Below, in pieces: positions 16,257 through 25,502 of a DNA stretch of 64,000 nucleotides. The notes beneath the pieces were generated by a model. That model saw only the letters and a list, made by a program, of their open reading frames with translations, did not search any database and was not told where the DNA came from. The stretch lies in the NCBI RefSeq assembly GCF_003994415.1, contig NZ_CP034689.1, positions 2,666,001-2,730,000 of the forward strand. Direction: 5' to 3'. The DNA comes from Achromobacter spanius. Its GTDB lineage: Bacteria > Pseudomonadota > Gammaproteobacteria > Burkholderiales > Burkholderiaceae_B. Within the stretch, counting starts at the first letter, position 1. Every line of letters begins with the position of its first letter. A program made the position numbers and the translations under genes.

Positions 16257-18965
16257 ATGTCCTCTTTCGCCCAGGCTGGCGCCCCGCAGGCTGCCAACGA
16301 CGAAGACACCCTTGAAACCCAGGAGTGGCTCGAAGCCCTGGCGGCAGTCCTTGATCGCGAAGGGCCGCAGCGCGCGCACTACCTGCTGGAACGCCTGATC
16401 GACGAAGCCCGTCGTTCCGGCGCCCACATCCCGTTCTCGCCAAATACCGCTTACGTCAACACGATTCCGCCCGGCCTGGAGCCGGCGCATCCGGGCAACC
16501 TGGAACTGGAATCGCGCATCCGTTCGTACGTGCGCTGGAACGCCATGGCCATGGTCGTCAAGGCCAACAAGCACAACCCGCCGGACGGCGGCGACCTGGG
16601 CGGCCACATCGCGTCGTTCGCCTCGCTGGCCACCATGATCGGCTGCGGCCAGAACCACTTCTGGCACGCCGAAGACGAAGGCCACGGCGGCGACCTGGTC
16701 TACTTCCAGGGCCACACGTCCCCCGGCATGTACGGCCGCGCCTATCTTGAAGGCCGCCTGACCGAAGAACAGCTGAACCACTTCCGCCAGGAAGTGGACG
16801 GCAAGGGTCTGTCGTCGTACCCGCACCCGAAGCTGATGCCGGAGTTCTGGCAGTTCCCGACGGTGTCGATGGGCCTGGGCCCGCTGATGGCCATCTATCA
16901 AGCCCGCTTCCTGAAGTATCTGCACGCCCGCGGCATTGCCGACACCAGCAACCGCAAGGTCTGGGTGTTCTGCGGCGACGGCGAAATGGACGAACCCGAA
17001 TCGCTGGGCGCCATCGCGCTTGCTGCTCGTGAAAAGCTCGACAACCTGATCTTCGTGGTGAACTGCAACCTGCAACGCCTGGACGGTCCGGTGCGCGGCA
17101 ACGGCAAGATCATCCAGGAACTGGAAGGCGACTTCCGTGGTTCGGGCTGGAACGTGATCAAGCTGATCTGGGGCGGCTACTGGGATCCGCTGCTCGCGCA
17201 CGACAAGGAAGGCATCCTGCGCCAGATCATGGAAGACACCGTTGACGGCGAGTACCAGGCGTACAAGGCCAACGACGGCAAATTCGTTCGCGAACATTTC
17301 TTTGGCAAGCACCCCAAGCTGCTGGAAGCCGTCTCGCGCATGAGCGACGAAGACATCTGGCGCCTGAACCGTGGCGGTCACGACCCCCACAAGGTGTACG
17401 CCGCGTTTGACGCCGCCACCAGCCACACCGGCCAACCCACCGTCATCCTGGCCAAGACCATCAAGGGCTACGGCATGGGCCACGTGGGCCAGGCCAAGAA
17501 CCCGACCCACCAGCAAAAGAAGCTGGAACTGGAATCCATCCGCGAATTCCGCGACCGCTTCGGCATCCCGATTCCGGACGACCAACTGGAAGACCTGCCG
17601 TACTTCAAGCCGGCCGATGATTCGCCCGAAATGAAGTACCTGCACGAGCGCCGCGCCGCGCTGGGCGGCTATCTGCCGCGCCGCCGCGCCAAGGCCGACG
17701 AGCAACTCAAGGCCCCCGCGCTGGACGCCTTCAAGGCCGTGCTGGAACCCACCGCCGAAGGCCGTGAAATCTCCACCACCCAAGCCTTCGTGCGCATCCT
17801 GAACCAGGTGCTGCGCGACAAGGAACTCGGCCCGCGCGTGGTGCCGATTCTGGCCGACGAATCGCGTACCTTCGGCATGGAAGGCCTGTTCCGCCAGATA
17901 GGTATCTATGCGCCGGAAGGCCAGAAGTACATCCCGGTCGATAAAGACCAGGTCATGTACTACAAGGAATCGGCCGACGGCCAACTGCTGCAGGAAGGCA
18001 TCAACGAAGCGGGTGCAATGAGCTCGTGGATTGCGGCGGCCACGTCGTATTCCTCGAACAACCGCATCATGATTCCGTTCTTCATCTACTACTCGATGTT
18101 CGGGTTCCAGCGCATTGGCGATCTGGCCTGGGCAGCGGGCGACATGCAGGCGCGCGGCTTCCTGTTGGGCGGCACCGCCGGCCGCACGACGCTGAACGGC
18201 GAAGGCCTGCAGCACGAAGACGGCCACAGCCACATCCTGGCGTCCACCATTCCGAACTGCGTGTCGTACGACCCGACGTTCGGCCATGAGCTGGCCGTGA
18301 TCATCCAGCATGGCTTGAAGCGCATGGTGGAAGACCAGGAAAACGTCTATTACTACCTGACGGTGATGAACGAAAACTACCCGCAGCCCGGTCTGACCCA
18401 GGGCGACGAGGAAGGCATCATCAAGGGCATGTACAAGCTGAAGTCGCACGGCAAGGGCAAGAACCGCGTGCAACTGATGGGTTCGGGCACGATCCTGCGC
18501 GAAGTCATGGCGGCGCAGGAACTGCTGGACGCCGATTGGGGCGTGGCCTCGGACATCTGGAGCGTCACCAGCTTCACCGAACTGCGCCGTAACGGCCTGG
18601 ACGCCGAGCGCCACAACATGCTGCACCCTGAAGAAAAGAAGCCGCAAGTGGCTTACGTCACGGAACAGCTGGCCAAGACCGAAGGCCCGATCATCGCGTC
18701 GACCGACTACATGAAGTTGTTTGCCGACCAGATCCGTCCGTTCGTGCCCAAGGGCCGCGAATACAAGGTGCTGGGCACCGACGGTTTCGGCCGCTCGGAC
18801 TTCCGCTCCAAGCTGCGTGAGCACTTCGAAGTGGATCGCCACTTTGTCGTGGTTGCCGCGCTGCGCGCGCTGGCCGACGAAGGCAAGGTTCCGATGGCCA
18901 AGGTGGCGGAAGCCATCAAGAAGTACGGCATCAATCCGAACAAAGCCAACCCGCAATACGCCTGA
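16257..18965 (+). CDS. aceE: Pyruvate dehydrogenase E1 component, homodimeric type
   Basis: 902 residues, close to E. coli AceE (887). The ATG at 16257 has an AACAGGAG ribosome site; an in-frame start 36 bp upstream lacks one. The thiamine diphosphate motif starts GDGEMDEPESLGA near residue 240 and ends with the NCNLQRLDGPVRGN segment. Other AceE signatures are SGAHIPFSPNTAYVNTIP, the substrate-channel region GGDLVYFQGHTSPGMYGRAY and EGLQHEDGHSH. It decarboxylates pyruvate and acetylates the lipoyl groups of AceF. It is the first gene of aceE-aceF-lpdA, with 12-bp gaps between the genes, which implies one transcript. Confidence 0.98.
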   Translation: MSSFAQAGAPQAANDEDTLETQEWLEALAAVLDREGPQRAHYLLERLIDEARRSGAHIPFSPNTAYVNTIPPGLEPAHPGNLELESRIRSYVRWNAMAMVVKANKHNPPDGGDLGGHIASFASLATMIGCGQNHFWHAEDEGHGGDLVYFQGHTSPGMYGRAYLEGRLTEEQLNHFRQEVDGKGLSSYPHPKLMPEFWQFPTVSMGLGPLMAIYQARFLKYLHARGIADTSNRKVWVFCGDGEMDEPESLGAIALAAREKLDNLIFVVNCNLQRLDGPVRGNGKIIQELEGDFRGSGWNVIKLIWGGYWDPLLAHDKEGILRQIMEDTVDGEYQAYKANDGKFVREHFFGKHPKLLEAVSRMSDEDIWRLNRGGHDPHKVYAAFDAATSHTGQPTVILAKTIKGYGMGHVGQAKNPTHQQKKLELESIREFRDRFGIPIPDDQLEDLPYFKPADDSPEMKYLHERRAALGGYLPRRRAKADEQLKAPALDAFKAVLEPTAEGREISTTQAFVRILNQVLRDKELGPRVVPILADESRTFGMEGLFRQIGIYAPEGQKYIPVDKDQVMYYKESADGQLLQEGINEAGAMSSWIAAATSYSSNNRIMIPFFIYYSMFGFQRIGDLAWAAGDMQARGFLLGGTAGRTTLNGEGLQHEDGHSHILASTIPNCVSYDPTFGHELAVIIQHGLKRMVEDQENVYYYLTVMNENYPQPGLTQGDEEGIIKGMYKLKSHGKGKNRVQLMGSGTILREVMAAQELLDADWGVASDIWSVTSFTELRRNGLDAERHNMLHPEEKKPQVAYVTEQLAKTEGPIIASTDYMKLFADQIRPFVPKGREYKVLGTDGFGRSDFRSKLREHFEVDRHFVVVAALRALADEGKVPMAKVAEAIKKYGINPNKANPQYA

Positions 18966-18977
18966 GGGTAAAGAGAC

Positions 18978-20645
18978 ATGAGCAACATCGTGCAAATCAA
19001 GGTTCCCGACATCGGCGACTTCAAGGAAGTGGAAGTCATTGAGGTGTTGGTGGCGGTGGGCGACACGATCAAGGCCGAACAAAGCCTGATCACCGTGGAA
19101 TCCGACAAGGCTTCGATGGAAATTCCCGCGTCGCAAGGCGGCGTGGTGAAGTCCATCACCGTGAAGGTCGGCGACAAGGTCGCCGAAGGCGCGGTCGTGC
19201 TGGAAGTGGAAGCCGAAGGCTCGGGCGCCGCCCCGGCCGCCAAGGAAGAAGCCCCCAAGGCCGCTGCTAAAGAAGAGCCGAAGCAGGCCGCTGCCGCTGC
19301 CCCCGCCGCCAAGGCCGAAGCCGCCGCGTCTGCCGCCGCCAGCGGCCCGGTCAATATCGAAGTGCCGGACATCGGCGACTTCAAGGAAGTGGAAGTCATC
19401 GAAGTGATGGTTGCCGTGGGCGACACCATCAAGGCCGAACAAAGCCTGATCACCGTGGAGTCCGACAAGGCCTCGATGGAGATCCCGGCGTCGCAAGGCG
19501 GCGTGGTCAAGGAGGTGAAGGTCAAGGTGGGCGACAAGGTCGCCAAGGGTTCGGTTGTGGTCGTCGTTGAAGGCGACGCCGGCGCTGCGCCTGCTGCCAA
19601 GCCGGAAGCCCAGGCCGAAGCCAAGACCGAAGCGAAAGCAGAATCCAAGGCTGAAGCGCCCGCCGCCGCTCCTGCTTCGCGTCCGGCACCCGCCGCCGCG
19701 CTGGAAGACCCCAACCTGAAGCCCGGGCAACTGCCGCACGCTTCGCCTTCCGTGCGCAAATTCGCGCGCGAACTGGGCGTGAACCTCAGCAAGGTCAAGG
19801 GTTCGGGTCCCAAGGAACGCATCACCGCCGACGACGTGCGCGGTTTCGTCAAGCAAGCGCTGGCCGCCGGCCCCGCAACCGCCGCTGCCGGTGGTTCGGC
19901 CGATGGCGCCGCGCTGGGCCTGTTGCCGTGGCCGAAGGTCGACTTCACCAAGTTCGGCCCGATCGAAGCCAAGCCGCTGTCGCGCATCAAGAAGATTTCT
20001 GGCGCGAACCTGCACCGCAACTGGGTCATGATCCCGCACGTCACCAACAACGACGAAGCGGACATCACCGACCTGGAAGCGCTGCGCGTCACGCTGAACA
20101 AGGAAAACGAGAAGTCGGGCATCAAGGTCACGATGCTGGCCTTCCTGATCAAGGCCGTGGTCGCGGGCCTGAAGAAATTCCCCGAGTTCAACGCGTCGCT
20201 GGACGGCGACAACCTGGTGTTGAAGCAGTACTACCACATCGGTTTCGCCGCCGACACGCCCAACGGGCTGGTGGTGCCGGTGATCCGCGACGCCGACAAG
20301 AAGGGCATCTTGCAGATCGCCCAGGAAATGACGGACCTGTCCAAGAAGGCGCGCGACGGCAAGATCTCGCCCGCGGAAATGCAGGGCGGCTGCTTCTCGA
20401 TTTCGTCCTTGGGCGGTATCGGTGGCACGTCCTTCACGCCCATCATCAACGCGCCCGAAGTGGCCATCCTGGGTGTGTCGCGTTCGTCGCACAAGCCCGT
20501 CTGGGACGGCAAGCAGTTCGTGCCGCGCCTGATGGTGCCGCTGTCGCTGTCGTACGACCACCGCGTCATCGACGGCGCCTCCGCTGCCCGCTTCAACGCC
20601 TATCTGGGCGCCTTGCTGGCCGACTTCCGCCGCATCGCGCTGTAA
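18978..20645 (+). CDS. aceF: Dihydrolipoamide acetyltransferase (PDH E2) with two lipoyl domains
   Basis: 555 residues. Two lipoyl domains occupy residues 1-78 and about 122-198, each with the lipoylation site ESDKAS (Lys44 and Lys164), separated by Ala/Pro/Lys-rich flexible linkers. A peripheral-subunit binding domain (HASPSVRKFARELGVNLSKV, then ITADDVRGFV) follows at about 255-295. The catalytic domain ends with YDHRVIDG (His528, Asp532), the acetyltransfer motif. It forms the core of the PDH complex and passes acetyl groups from E1 to CoA. The two lipoyl modules are nearly identical to each other and to the one on LpdA, at DNA level as well. Confidence 0.98.
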   Translation: MSNIVQIKVPDIGDFKEVEVIEVLVAVGDTIKAEQSLITVESDKASMEIPASQGGVVKSITVKVGDKVAEGAVVLEVEAEGSGAAPAAKEEAPKAAAKEEPKQAAAAAPAAKAEAAASAAASGPVNIEVPDIGDFKEVEVIEVMVAVGDTIKAEQSLITVESDKASMEIPASQGGVVKEVKVKVGDKVAKGSVVVVVEGDAGAAPAAKPEAQAEAKTEAKAESKAEAPAAAPASRPAPAAALEDPNLKPGQLPHASPSVRKFARELGVNLSKVKGSGPKERITADDVRGFVKQALAAGPATAAAGGSADGAALGLLPWPKVDFTKFGPIEAKPLSRIKKISGANLHRNWVMIPHVTNNDEADITDLEALRVTLNKENEKSGIKVTMLAFLIKAVVAGLKKFPEFNASLDGDNLVLKQYYHIGFAADTPNGLVVPVIRDADKKGILQIAQEMTDLSKKARDGKISPAEMQGGCFSISSLGGIGGTSFTPIINAPEVAILGVSRSSHKPVWDGKQFVPRLMVPLSLSYDHRVIDGASAARFNAYLGALLADFRRIAL

Positions 20646-20657
20646 ACGGGGAGCCCT

Positions 20658-22469
20658 ATGAGCAATACCGTTCAAATCAAAGTGCCGGACATCGGTGACT
20701 TCAAGGAAGTGGAAGTCATCGAAGTGCTGGTCGCCGTGGGCGACACGATCAAGGCCGAACAAAGCCTGATCACCGTTGAGTCCGACAAGGCTTCGATGGA
20801 AATCCCCGCGTCGCAAGGCGGCGTGGTGAAGTCCATTGCGGTCAAGGTCGGCGACAAGGTCGCGGAAGGCGCGGTGGTGCTGGAAGTGGAGGCATCTGAT
20901 GCCGCCGCCGCGCCGGCCGCCAAGGACGCCCCGGCGAAAGATGCCCCGACCAAGGAAGCCCCCAAAGCTGCTGAAGCCCCCAAGAAGGCCGAAGCCGCTG
21001 CGGCTCCGGCCGCCAAGGCCGCGGCACCCGCCGCATCCAGCTTCAAGGGTTCGGCCGACGGTGAATACGACATGCTGGTGCTGGGCGCGGGCCCCGGCGG
21101 CTATTCCGCCGCCTTCCGCGCTGCCGACCTGGGCCTGTCCGTGGTCCTGGTCGAACGCTACCAAACGCTGGGCGGCGTCTGCCTGAACGTGGGCTGCATT
21201 CCGTCCAAGGCGCTGTTGCACAACGCCGCCGTCATCGACGAAGCGCGCGAGCTGGCTGCCCACGGCATCAGCTTTGGCGAACCCAAGATCGACCTGGACA
21301 AGCTGCGCGGTTACAAGGACAGCGTGGTCGCCAAGCTGACCGGCGGCCTGGCCGGCATGGCGAAGGCGCGCAAGGTCACCGTGGTGACGGGCGTGGGCGA
21401 ATTCGCCGACCCCTACCACCTGACCGTGACGTCCGCCGACGGCAAGACGCAGACGCTGCGCTTCAAGCAAGCCATCATCGCCGCCGGCAGCCAGTCGGTG
21501 AAGCTGCCGTTCATGCCCAAGGACGACCGCGTCGTCGACTCCACCGGCGCATTGCTGCTGCGTGAAGTGCCCAAGAAGATGTTGATCGTGGGCGGCGGCA
21601 TCATCGGCCTGGAAATGGGCACGGTGTACTCCACGTTGGGCGCACGCCTGGACGTCGTGGAAATGCTGGACGGCCTGATGCAAGGCGCCGACCGCGACCT
21701 GGTCAAGGTCTGGCAAAAGAAAAACGCCTACCGCTTCGACAACATCATGTTGAAGACCAAGACCGTGGGCGCCGAAGCCAAGAAAGACGGCATCTACGTC
21801 ACCTTCGAAGGCGAGGGCGCGCCCAAGGAACCGCAACGCTACGACCTCGTTCTGCAAGCCGTGGGCCGCAGCCCCAACGGCAAGAAGATCGGCGCCGACA
21901 AGGCGGGCATCGCCGTGACCGACCGCGGGTTCATCGAGGTCGATCGCCAGATGCGCACCAACGTGCCGCACATCTACGCCATTGGCGACATCGTCGGCCA
22001 GCCGATGCTGGCGCACAAGGCCGTGCACGAAGGCCACGTGGCAGCGGAAGCCGCCGCCGGCCAGAAGTCGTTCTTTGACGCGCGCGTCATTCCGTCGGTG
22101 GCCTACACCGATCCGGAAGTGGCATGGGTGGGCCTGACCGAAGACGAGGCCAAGAAGCAAGGCATCAAGATCGAGAAGGGCGTGTTCCCGTGGGCGGCTT
22201 CCGGCCGCGCCATCGCCAACGGCCGCGACGAAGGTTTCACCAAGCTGATTTTCGACGCGGAAACGCATCGCATCCTGGGCGGCAGCATCGTGGGCACCCA
22301 CGCTGGCGACCTGATCAGCGAACTGGCCCTGGCCGTGGAAATGGGCGCCGACGTGGTCGACATCGCCAAGACCATCCACCCGCACCCGACGCTGGGTGAA
22401 TCGGTGGGCATGGCGGCTGAAGTGGCGGAAGGCGTCTGCACCGATTTGCCGCCGATGAAGAAGAAGTAA
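20658..22469 (+). CDS. lpdA: Dihydrolipoamide dehydrogenase (E3) with N-terminal lipoyl domain
   Basis: 603 residues, about 125 longer than standard E3 because a lipoyl domain (residues 1-80, Lys44 in ESDKAS) and an Ala/Pro/Lys linker (80-130) precede the flavoprotein. The E3 part begins DMLVLGAGPGGYSAAFRAAD (FAD site). It has the redox disulfide C175/C180 in GGVCLNVGCIPSK, an NAD motif IVGGGIIGLEMG, and the catalytic His576 in HPHPTLGES. It reoxidises dihydrolipoamide with NAD. Lipoyl-tethered E3 is known in several beta-proteobacteria and Neisseria, so this is unusual compared with E. coli but not new. Confidence 0.97.
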   Translation: MSNTVQIKVPDIGDFKEVEVIEVLVAVGDTIKAEQSLITVESDKASMEIPASQGGVVKSIAVKVGDKVAEGAVVLEVEASDAAAAPAAKDAPAKDAPTKEAPKAAEAPKKAEAAAAPAAKAAAPAASSFKGSADGEYDMLVLGAGPGGYSAAFRAADLGLSVVLVERYQTLGGVCLNVGCIPSKALLHNAAVIDEARELAAHGISFGEPKIDLDKLRGYKDSVVAKLTGGLAGMAKARKVTVVTGVGEFADPYHLTVTSADGKTQTLRFKQAIIAAGSQSVKLPFMPKDDRVVDSTGALLLREVPKKMLIVGGGIIGLEMGTVYSTLGARLDVVEMLDGLMQGADRDLVKVWQKKNAYRFDNIMLKTKTVGAEAKKDGIYVTFEGEGAPKEPQRYDLVLQAVGRSPNGKKIGADKAGIAVTDRGFIEVDRQMRTNVPHIYAIGDIVGQPMLAHKAVHEGHVAAEAAAGQKSFFDARVIPSVAYTDPEVAWVGLTEDEAKKQGIKIEKGVFPWAASGRAIANGRDEGFTKLIFDAETHRILGGSIVGTHAGDLISELALAVEMGADVVDIAKTIHPHPTLGESVGMAAEVAEGVCTDLPPMKKK

Positions 22470-22539
22470 ACGTGTGGTGGGTAGCGTGTTGCGGCGCTTG
22501 CCGTCGCATGCGCCGCCTCACACACTGACGCCGCAATGC

Positions 22540-22578
22540 AAAAAGCGCTGGCCTTGTAAAAGGACCAGCGCTTTTTTT
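22540..22578 (+). terminator. Rho-independent terminator after the PDH operon
   Basis: AAAAAGCGCTGG pairs with CCAGCGCTTTTTTT across a short loop, so it has a T run on one side and an A run on the other. It can terminate both aceE-aceF-lpdA and the convergent small gene at 22627. Confidence 0.92.
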
Positions 22579-22626
22579 ATCCGATGCCGCCCTGTGCTGG
22601 GCGGCGCGGAGTTCAGGTGTTCGCGA

Positions 22627-22818
22627 TCAGGCGTGCGTGTTGATGCGCGAGCCCAGCGTGGCGTCAACGGCCATCGGGGCGACGGACTGCATCAGCGTCA
22701 GCGCGGTGTCGGCTTGCGCGTTCAGCGCCTTCTTCAGCACGCGGGCCTGGACTTCCTGCGTAAGGTTCACGTCTTGCAAGGCCAGGGCGGCGTTGACGGT
22801 GCTGCTGATGGAATCCAT
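22627..22818 (-). CDS. YjfB-family putative motility protein
   Basis: 63 residues from ATG 22818, chosen because an AAGGA ribosome site lies just upstream; a longer frame to 22893 has a basic, unrelated extension. The sequence MDSISSTVNAALALQDVNLT followed by EVQARVLKKALNAQADTALTLMQS matches the small YjfB_motility family (PF14070). These short, mostly helical proteins are found in flagellated bacteria and some belong to flagellar sigma regulons. Its role is not known. It stands alone, 12 kb from the nearest flagellar gene in this window. Confidence 0.78.
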   Translation of the reverse strand: MDSISSTVNAALALQDVNLTQEVQARVLKKALNAQADTALTLMQSVAPMAVDATLGSRINTHA

Positions 22819-23009
22819 GGTTTGTGTCCTTGTAGAGGAAAGCTGGCGGCAGGCGCTACGGCGAAGCCGATGTGACCTAGCCAAATCAAACATGTCGCAT
22901 TATTACGCAGGTTTGCGGTTTTGGTGCAAAGAATTGTCGGGTTTTTACGTGGCCGGGATGTGACAGCGATGGGGCGTGAGTTGATGCCTGATCAAGGCAG
23001 GGATAGCAA

Positions 23010-23033
23010 AGCCTGGCCAATCAAAGCCAGGCT
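23010..23033 (-). terminator. Hairpin downstream of the 300-residue membrane protein gene
   Basis: AGCCTGGC / GCCAGGCT, an 8-bp perfect stem with an 8-nt loop, followed on the minus strand by TTGCTATCC. The T run is poor, so this is a weak terminator call. Confidence 0.3.
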
Positions 23034-23041
23034 AATCAAAG

Positions 23042-23944
23042 TCAGGGCCGGGCAGGGCATTCCTTCACGACGCCCCAGCCCTGATTCGGCTCGCAGAATT
23101 GCCTGCGTGCTTCCCATGCGCAATTCGGTCGTTCAAAAAAACCCAGCTCGGCGCAACGCGCCAATGCATCTTTCAAGGTATCGACCCAGGCCAAGGGGTT
23201 TTCCGCCGGAATCTCGGTAATGTGCAGCGTGGGCTGCGGCGCGGTTGATGTCGTGCTTGATGCCGCGGCCGATGTCGCGCCTGATGCGTCGTTCGCGGCC
23301 GGACTTTCGCTTGTGTGCCCATCGGCCGGAGCCGTGCCAGTTTCTTCCGGGGCGACAGGCGCGGGCGCCGCCTGCGCGACGTGCGGCGCCTTGTCGGGTT
23401 CCGGATTGGCGGTCGGCGCGTCTTGCGTGCGCGGACTCAGTACAGGGGGGGGCCCTGACGTATCCCAATCGCTGGGCGCCTCGTTAGCGGGCACGAGGGG
23501 CAGGCGCGTCAGCGGTACGCGGCCCGAACTGACCGCACCCGTGGTGCCAGGCCCTGCGATGCCATTGTTCGGCGCATTCCAGGACACCACCAGCAGCACC
23601 AACGCAGCATAGATGGCCAGCGTGTACAGCACGGTCAGCGTCGCCGAACCGACCCGGCGCCCGGTCATCGGCGGAGCATCCTCGCGCCAGAATAGGGCAC
23701 GCCAACCCACCAGCGCGGCGCCCGGCGCCGAAATCAGCGCCCAGCCGATGCGGCGCAGGCAGCCCGATTTGGCGGGTGGGGGCGTGGGAGCAATGGACTG
23801 CACCTGGGCGGCCAGCAATTCGCGCAATGCGCGGTTCTCTTCGCGCAGACGCTGGGTCTGCGCATCATCGACCGGTGCCGTGGCATCTGGATCCGTCGTG
23901 CTGTCGTACTGCGTAGCGAAAGGATCGGGGGGCGTGGCGGTCAT
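23042..23944 (-). CDS. Membrane protein of unknown function with Cys-containing C-terminal domain
   Basis: 300 residues; function not recognised. The N-terminus is acidic and cytosolic, with a short helical stretch TQRLREENRALRELLAAQ (about 30-47). A basic segment leads to one membrane helix (about 102-125, TVLYTLAIYAALVLLVV). A long Pro/Ala/Thr/Ser-rich linker (about 130-240) follows. The C-terminal domain (about 245-300) contains WVDTLKDALARCAELGFFER, CAWEARRQFC and GWGVVKECP, with four cysteines in total. The layout suggests an inner-membrane protein presenting a small disulfide-bonded domain in the periplasm. It has no operon partner. The gap 23945-24229 after it contains nothing recognisable. 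Confidence 0.72.
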   Translation of the reverse strand: MTATPPDPFATQYDSTTDPDATAPVDDAQTQRLREENRALRELLAAQVQSIAPTPPPAKSGCLRRIGWALISAPGAALVGWRALFWREDAPPMTGRRVGSATLTVLYTLAIYAALVLLVVSWNAPNNGIAGPGTTGAVSSGRVPLTRLPLVPANEAPSDWDTSGPPPVLSPRTQDAPTANPEPDKAPHVAQAAPAPVAPEETGTAPADGHTSESPAANDASGATSAAASSTTSTAPQPTLHITEIPAENPLAWVDTLKDALARCAELGFFERPNCAWEARRQFCEPNQGWGVVKECPARP

Positions 23945-24229
23945 GGGGCTGAAAAATATAGATACAAAAGCGGTGCGACGGCAATTATGAGGGAAGCGGC
24001 AAGTACCTCAAAAGGGGAATAGCGTGGAAAAAGTGCGGTTTGGTGAGGATTGGGCGTAGGGGCCCGGTTGATGCGGGCGACTTAGCCTGTTGGCGCGTGG
24101 CTTGACCTCAAGGGCTGAGTGAACCTACTGGACCGAGAGGGCTGAACGGGGCCAACTGGGACCGCCCGGGGCCAATGTGACGAATGGCCCGAATGGAACG
24201 CCTGGGCCGCACGATGCCGCCACGCCCAT

Positions 24230-24730
24230 TCAGGCGCCGCTATCTTCGCGCCAGCCCAGCACCGCCATGGGGTTTCCGCCCTGTATCGAAAATGCCGCGA
24301 CTTCGCCGCGCACAATCGTGCCCGCCGCAATCACGCAGCCCTGGCGCAGGATCGCCCCATCCAGCAAAACGCAGTTGGCGCCGATCCACACGTCGTCTTC
24401 AATTACGATGCCGCCCTTGCTGGGACGGAAGCCCTGCTCACGGATTGGCAAGTCACGGCGGCGGAACTCGTGGTTGGCGGGAGCGAACGTGCAGTTCGCC
24501 GCAACCGCCACGCGCGCACCCATGCGGATACCGTTACCGGTGTAGAGCACGCAGCCGGAATTGATGACGCATTCCGGCCCGATCTCCACATCGCCCGATC
24601 CGCCTGCGGGCTTGACCTTGACAAAGGAATCGACCACGGCCCTGGGGCCGACCACGATACGTGTGCCGCGCGTGGAATCCTCGATGTCGGCAAGCGGCGA
24701 CACGCGTGCGGTGGGATCGATCAGAATCAC
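24230..24730 (-). CDS. Hexapeptide-repeat (left-handed beta-helix) acyltransferase
   Basis: 166 residues. The frame is open further upstream, but that part overlaps the neighbouring gene and has no sense. The GTG at 24730, 17 bp after the upstream stop, gives MILIDPTARVSPLADIEDST. Imperfect hexapeptide coils run through the protein (IGPECVINSGCVLYTGNGIR, GARVAVAANC, IEDDVWIGANCVLLDGAIL, GCVIAAGTIV). NHEF suggests the catalytic-His loop typical of sugar O- or N-acetyltransferases such as those of polysaccharide loci. It is the last gene of the CDP-sugar operon, so it probably acylates the sugar. The acyl donor and position are unknown. Confidence 0.82.
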   Translation of the reverse strand: MILIDPTARVSPLADIEDSTRGTRIVVGPRAVVDSFVKVKPAGGSGDVEIGPECVINSGCVLYTGNGIRMGARVAVAANCTFAPANHEFRRRDLPIREQGFRPSKGGIVIEDDVWIGANCVLLDGAILRQGCVIAAGTIVRGEVAAFSIQGGNPMAVLGWREDSGA

Positions 24731-24746
24731 AATGTCGCCTGGCTCG

Positions 24747-25502
24747 TCAGGCCTTGCGGCGCAGAAAACCGTCCGGTGCGGACGTGACCAGCAGGCGGTC
24801 TTCCACCGAGCGGTCGATCTCGAACTCGGGGTGCTGCTTGATCCATTCCCACACTGCGGTCTTGGGGTTGTTGCCCTTGCCCCAGTGACGGCCCGGCCAT
24901 TCGTAGTCGGCGGGCATGTCTTCCACGAAGGTGTCGAAGACCACGCAGTAGCTGCCGACGCTGACCAGATCGGCGTAGGCATTCAGTTCCGCCAGCACGT
25001 GCTCGTGCGTGTGGTTGGAATCCAGGCAGACCATGATGTTCTTCTTGCCCTCGGCATGTGCGCGCACTTGAGCGATGGTCGCGGGATCAATGCTGGACCC
25101 TTCAATCAGGTGGATACGCTGCGCCAGCGGATGCGCTTCGATCGCCTTGCGGTTGTGCTCGCGGATCTCGATGTCCACGCCCACCACTTCGCCCACGCCC
25201 AGCAATTGCAGCATGGACGCCGACAGCATCAGCGATCCGCCGTGCGCAATGCCCGTTTCAATGATCAGGTCCGGCTTCACGGCCCAGATCAGCTCTTGCA
25301 TTGCCATGGCGTCCATGGGCAGTTGGATCAGCGGTCGGCCGGCCCACGAGAAGTTGTTCATGTACTTGCGTTCCAGCGCCATCTGGCGCCACGCAATGGA
25401 CAGCTCGCGGAATTCCTGGTCGGTGGCGAAGCCGGCAATGCGGGCTTCTTTTTCCTGGCGGTAGTCGGGGTGCGCGTCGGGCGTGGTTTCAAGGTAGGAC
25501 AT
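24747..25502 (-). CDS. CmcI-family (cephalosporin hydroxylase-like) SAM methyltransferase
   Basis: 251 residues. It belongs to the CmcI/RhmI family, which despite its name has a class I methyltransferase fold; members include sugar O-methyltransferases. Seen here: motif I region PDLIIETGIAHGGSLMLSAS, the acidic post-I residue GVDIEIREHNRKAIEAHP, IMVCLDSNHTHEHVLAELN (the DSNHTHE metal/substrate motif), and SVGSYCVVFDTFVEDMPADY. Its start codon directly abuts the stop of the reductase gene, within the CDP-sugar operon. Likely role: O-methylation of the sugar product. The acceptor position is not predictable. Confidence 0.86.
   Translation of the reverse strand: MSYLETTPDAHPDYRQEKEARIAGFATDQEFRELSIAWRQMALERKYMNNFSWAGRPLIQLPMDAMAMQELIWAVKPDLIIETGIAHGGSLMLSASMLQLLGVGEVVGVDIEIREHNRKAIEAHPLAQRIHLIEGSSIDPATIAQVRAHAEGKKNIMVCLDSNHTHEHVLAELNAYADLVSVGSYCVVFDTFVEDMPADYEWPGRHWGKGNNPKTAVWEWIKQHPEFEIDRSVEDRLLVTSAPDGFLRRKA

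Noticed and set aside
16227..22385. 2052-residue open frame on the minus strand across aceE-aceF-lpdA
   Set aside because: It is the antisense shadow of three certain PDH genes. The translation is His/Val/Asp/Arg-rich low-complexity typical of GC-skewed antisense frames, with no domains.
23945..24229. Coding remnant in the gap after the acyltransferase
   Set aside because: Short imperfect GGGCTGA-like repeats but no frame with sensible protein sequence and no RNA fold that I can support.
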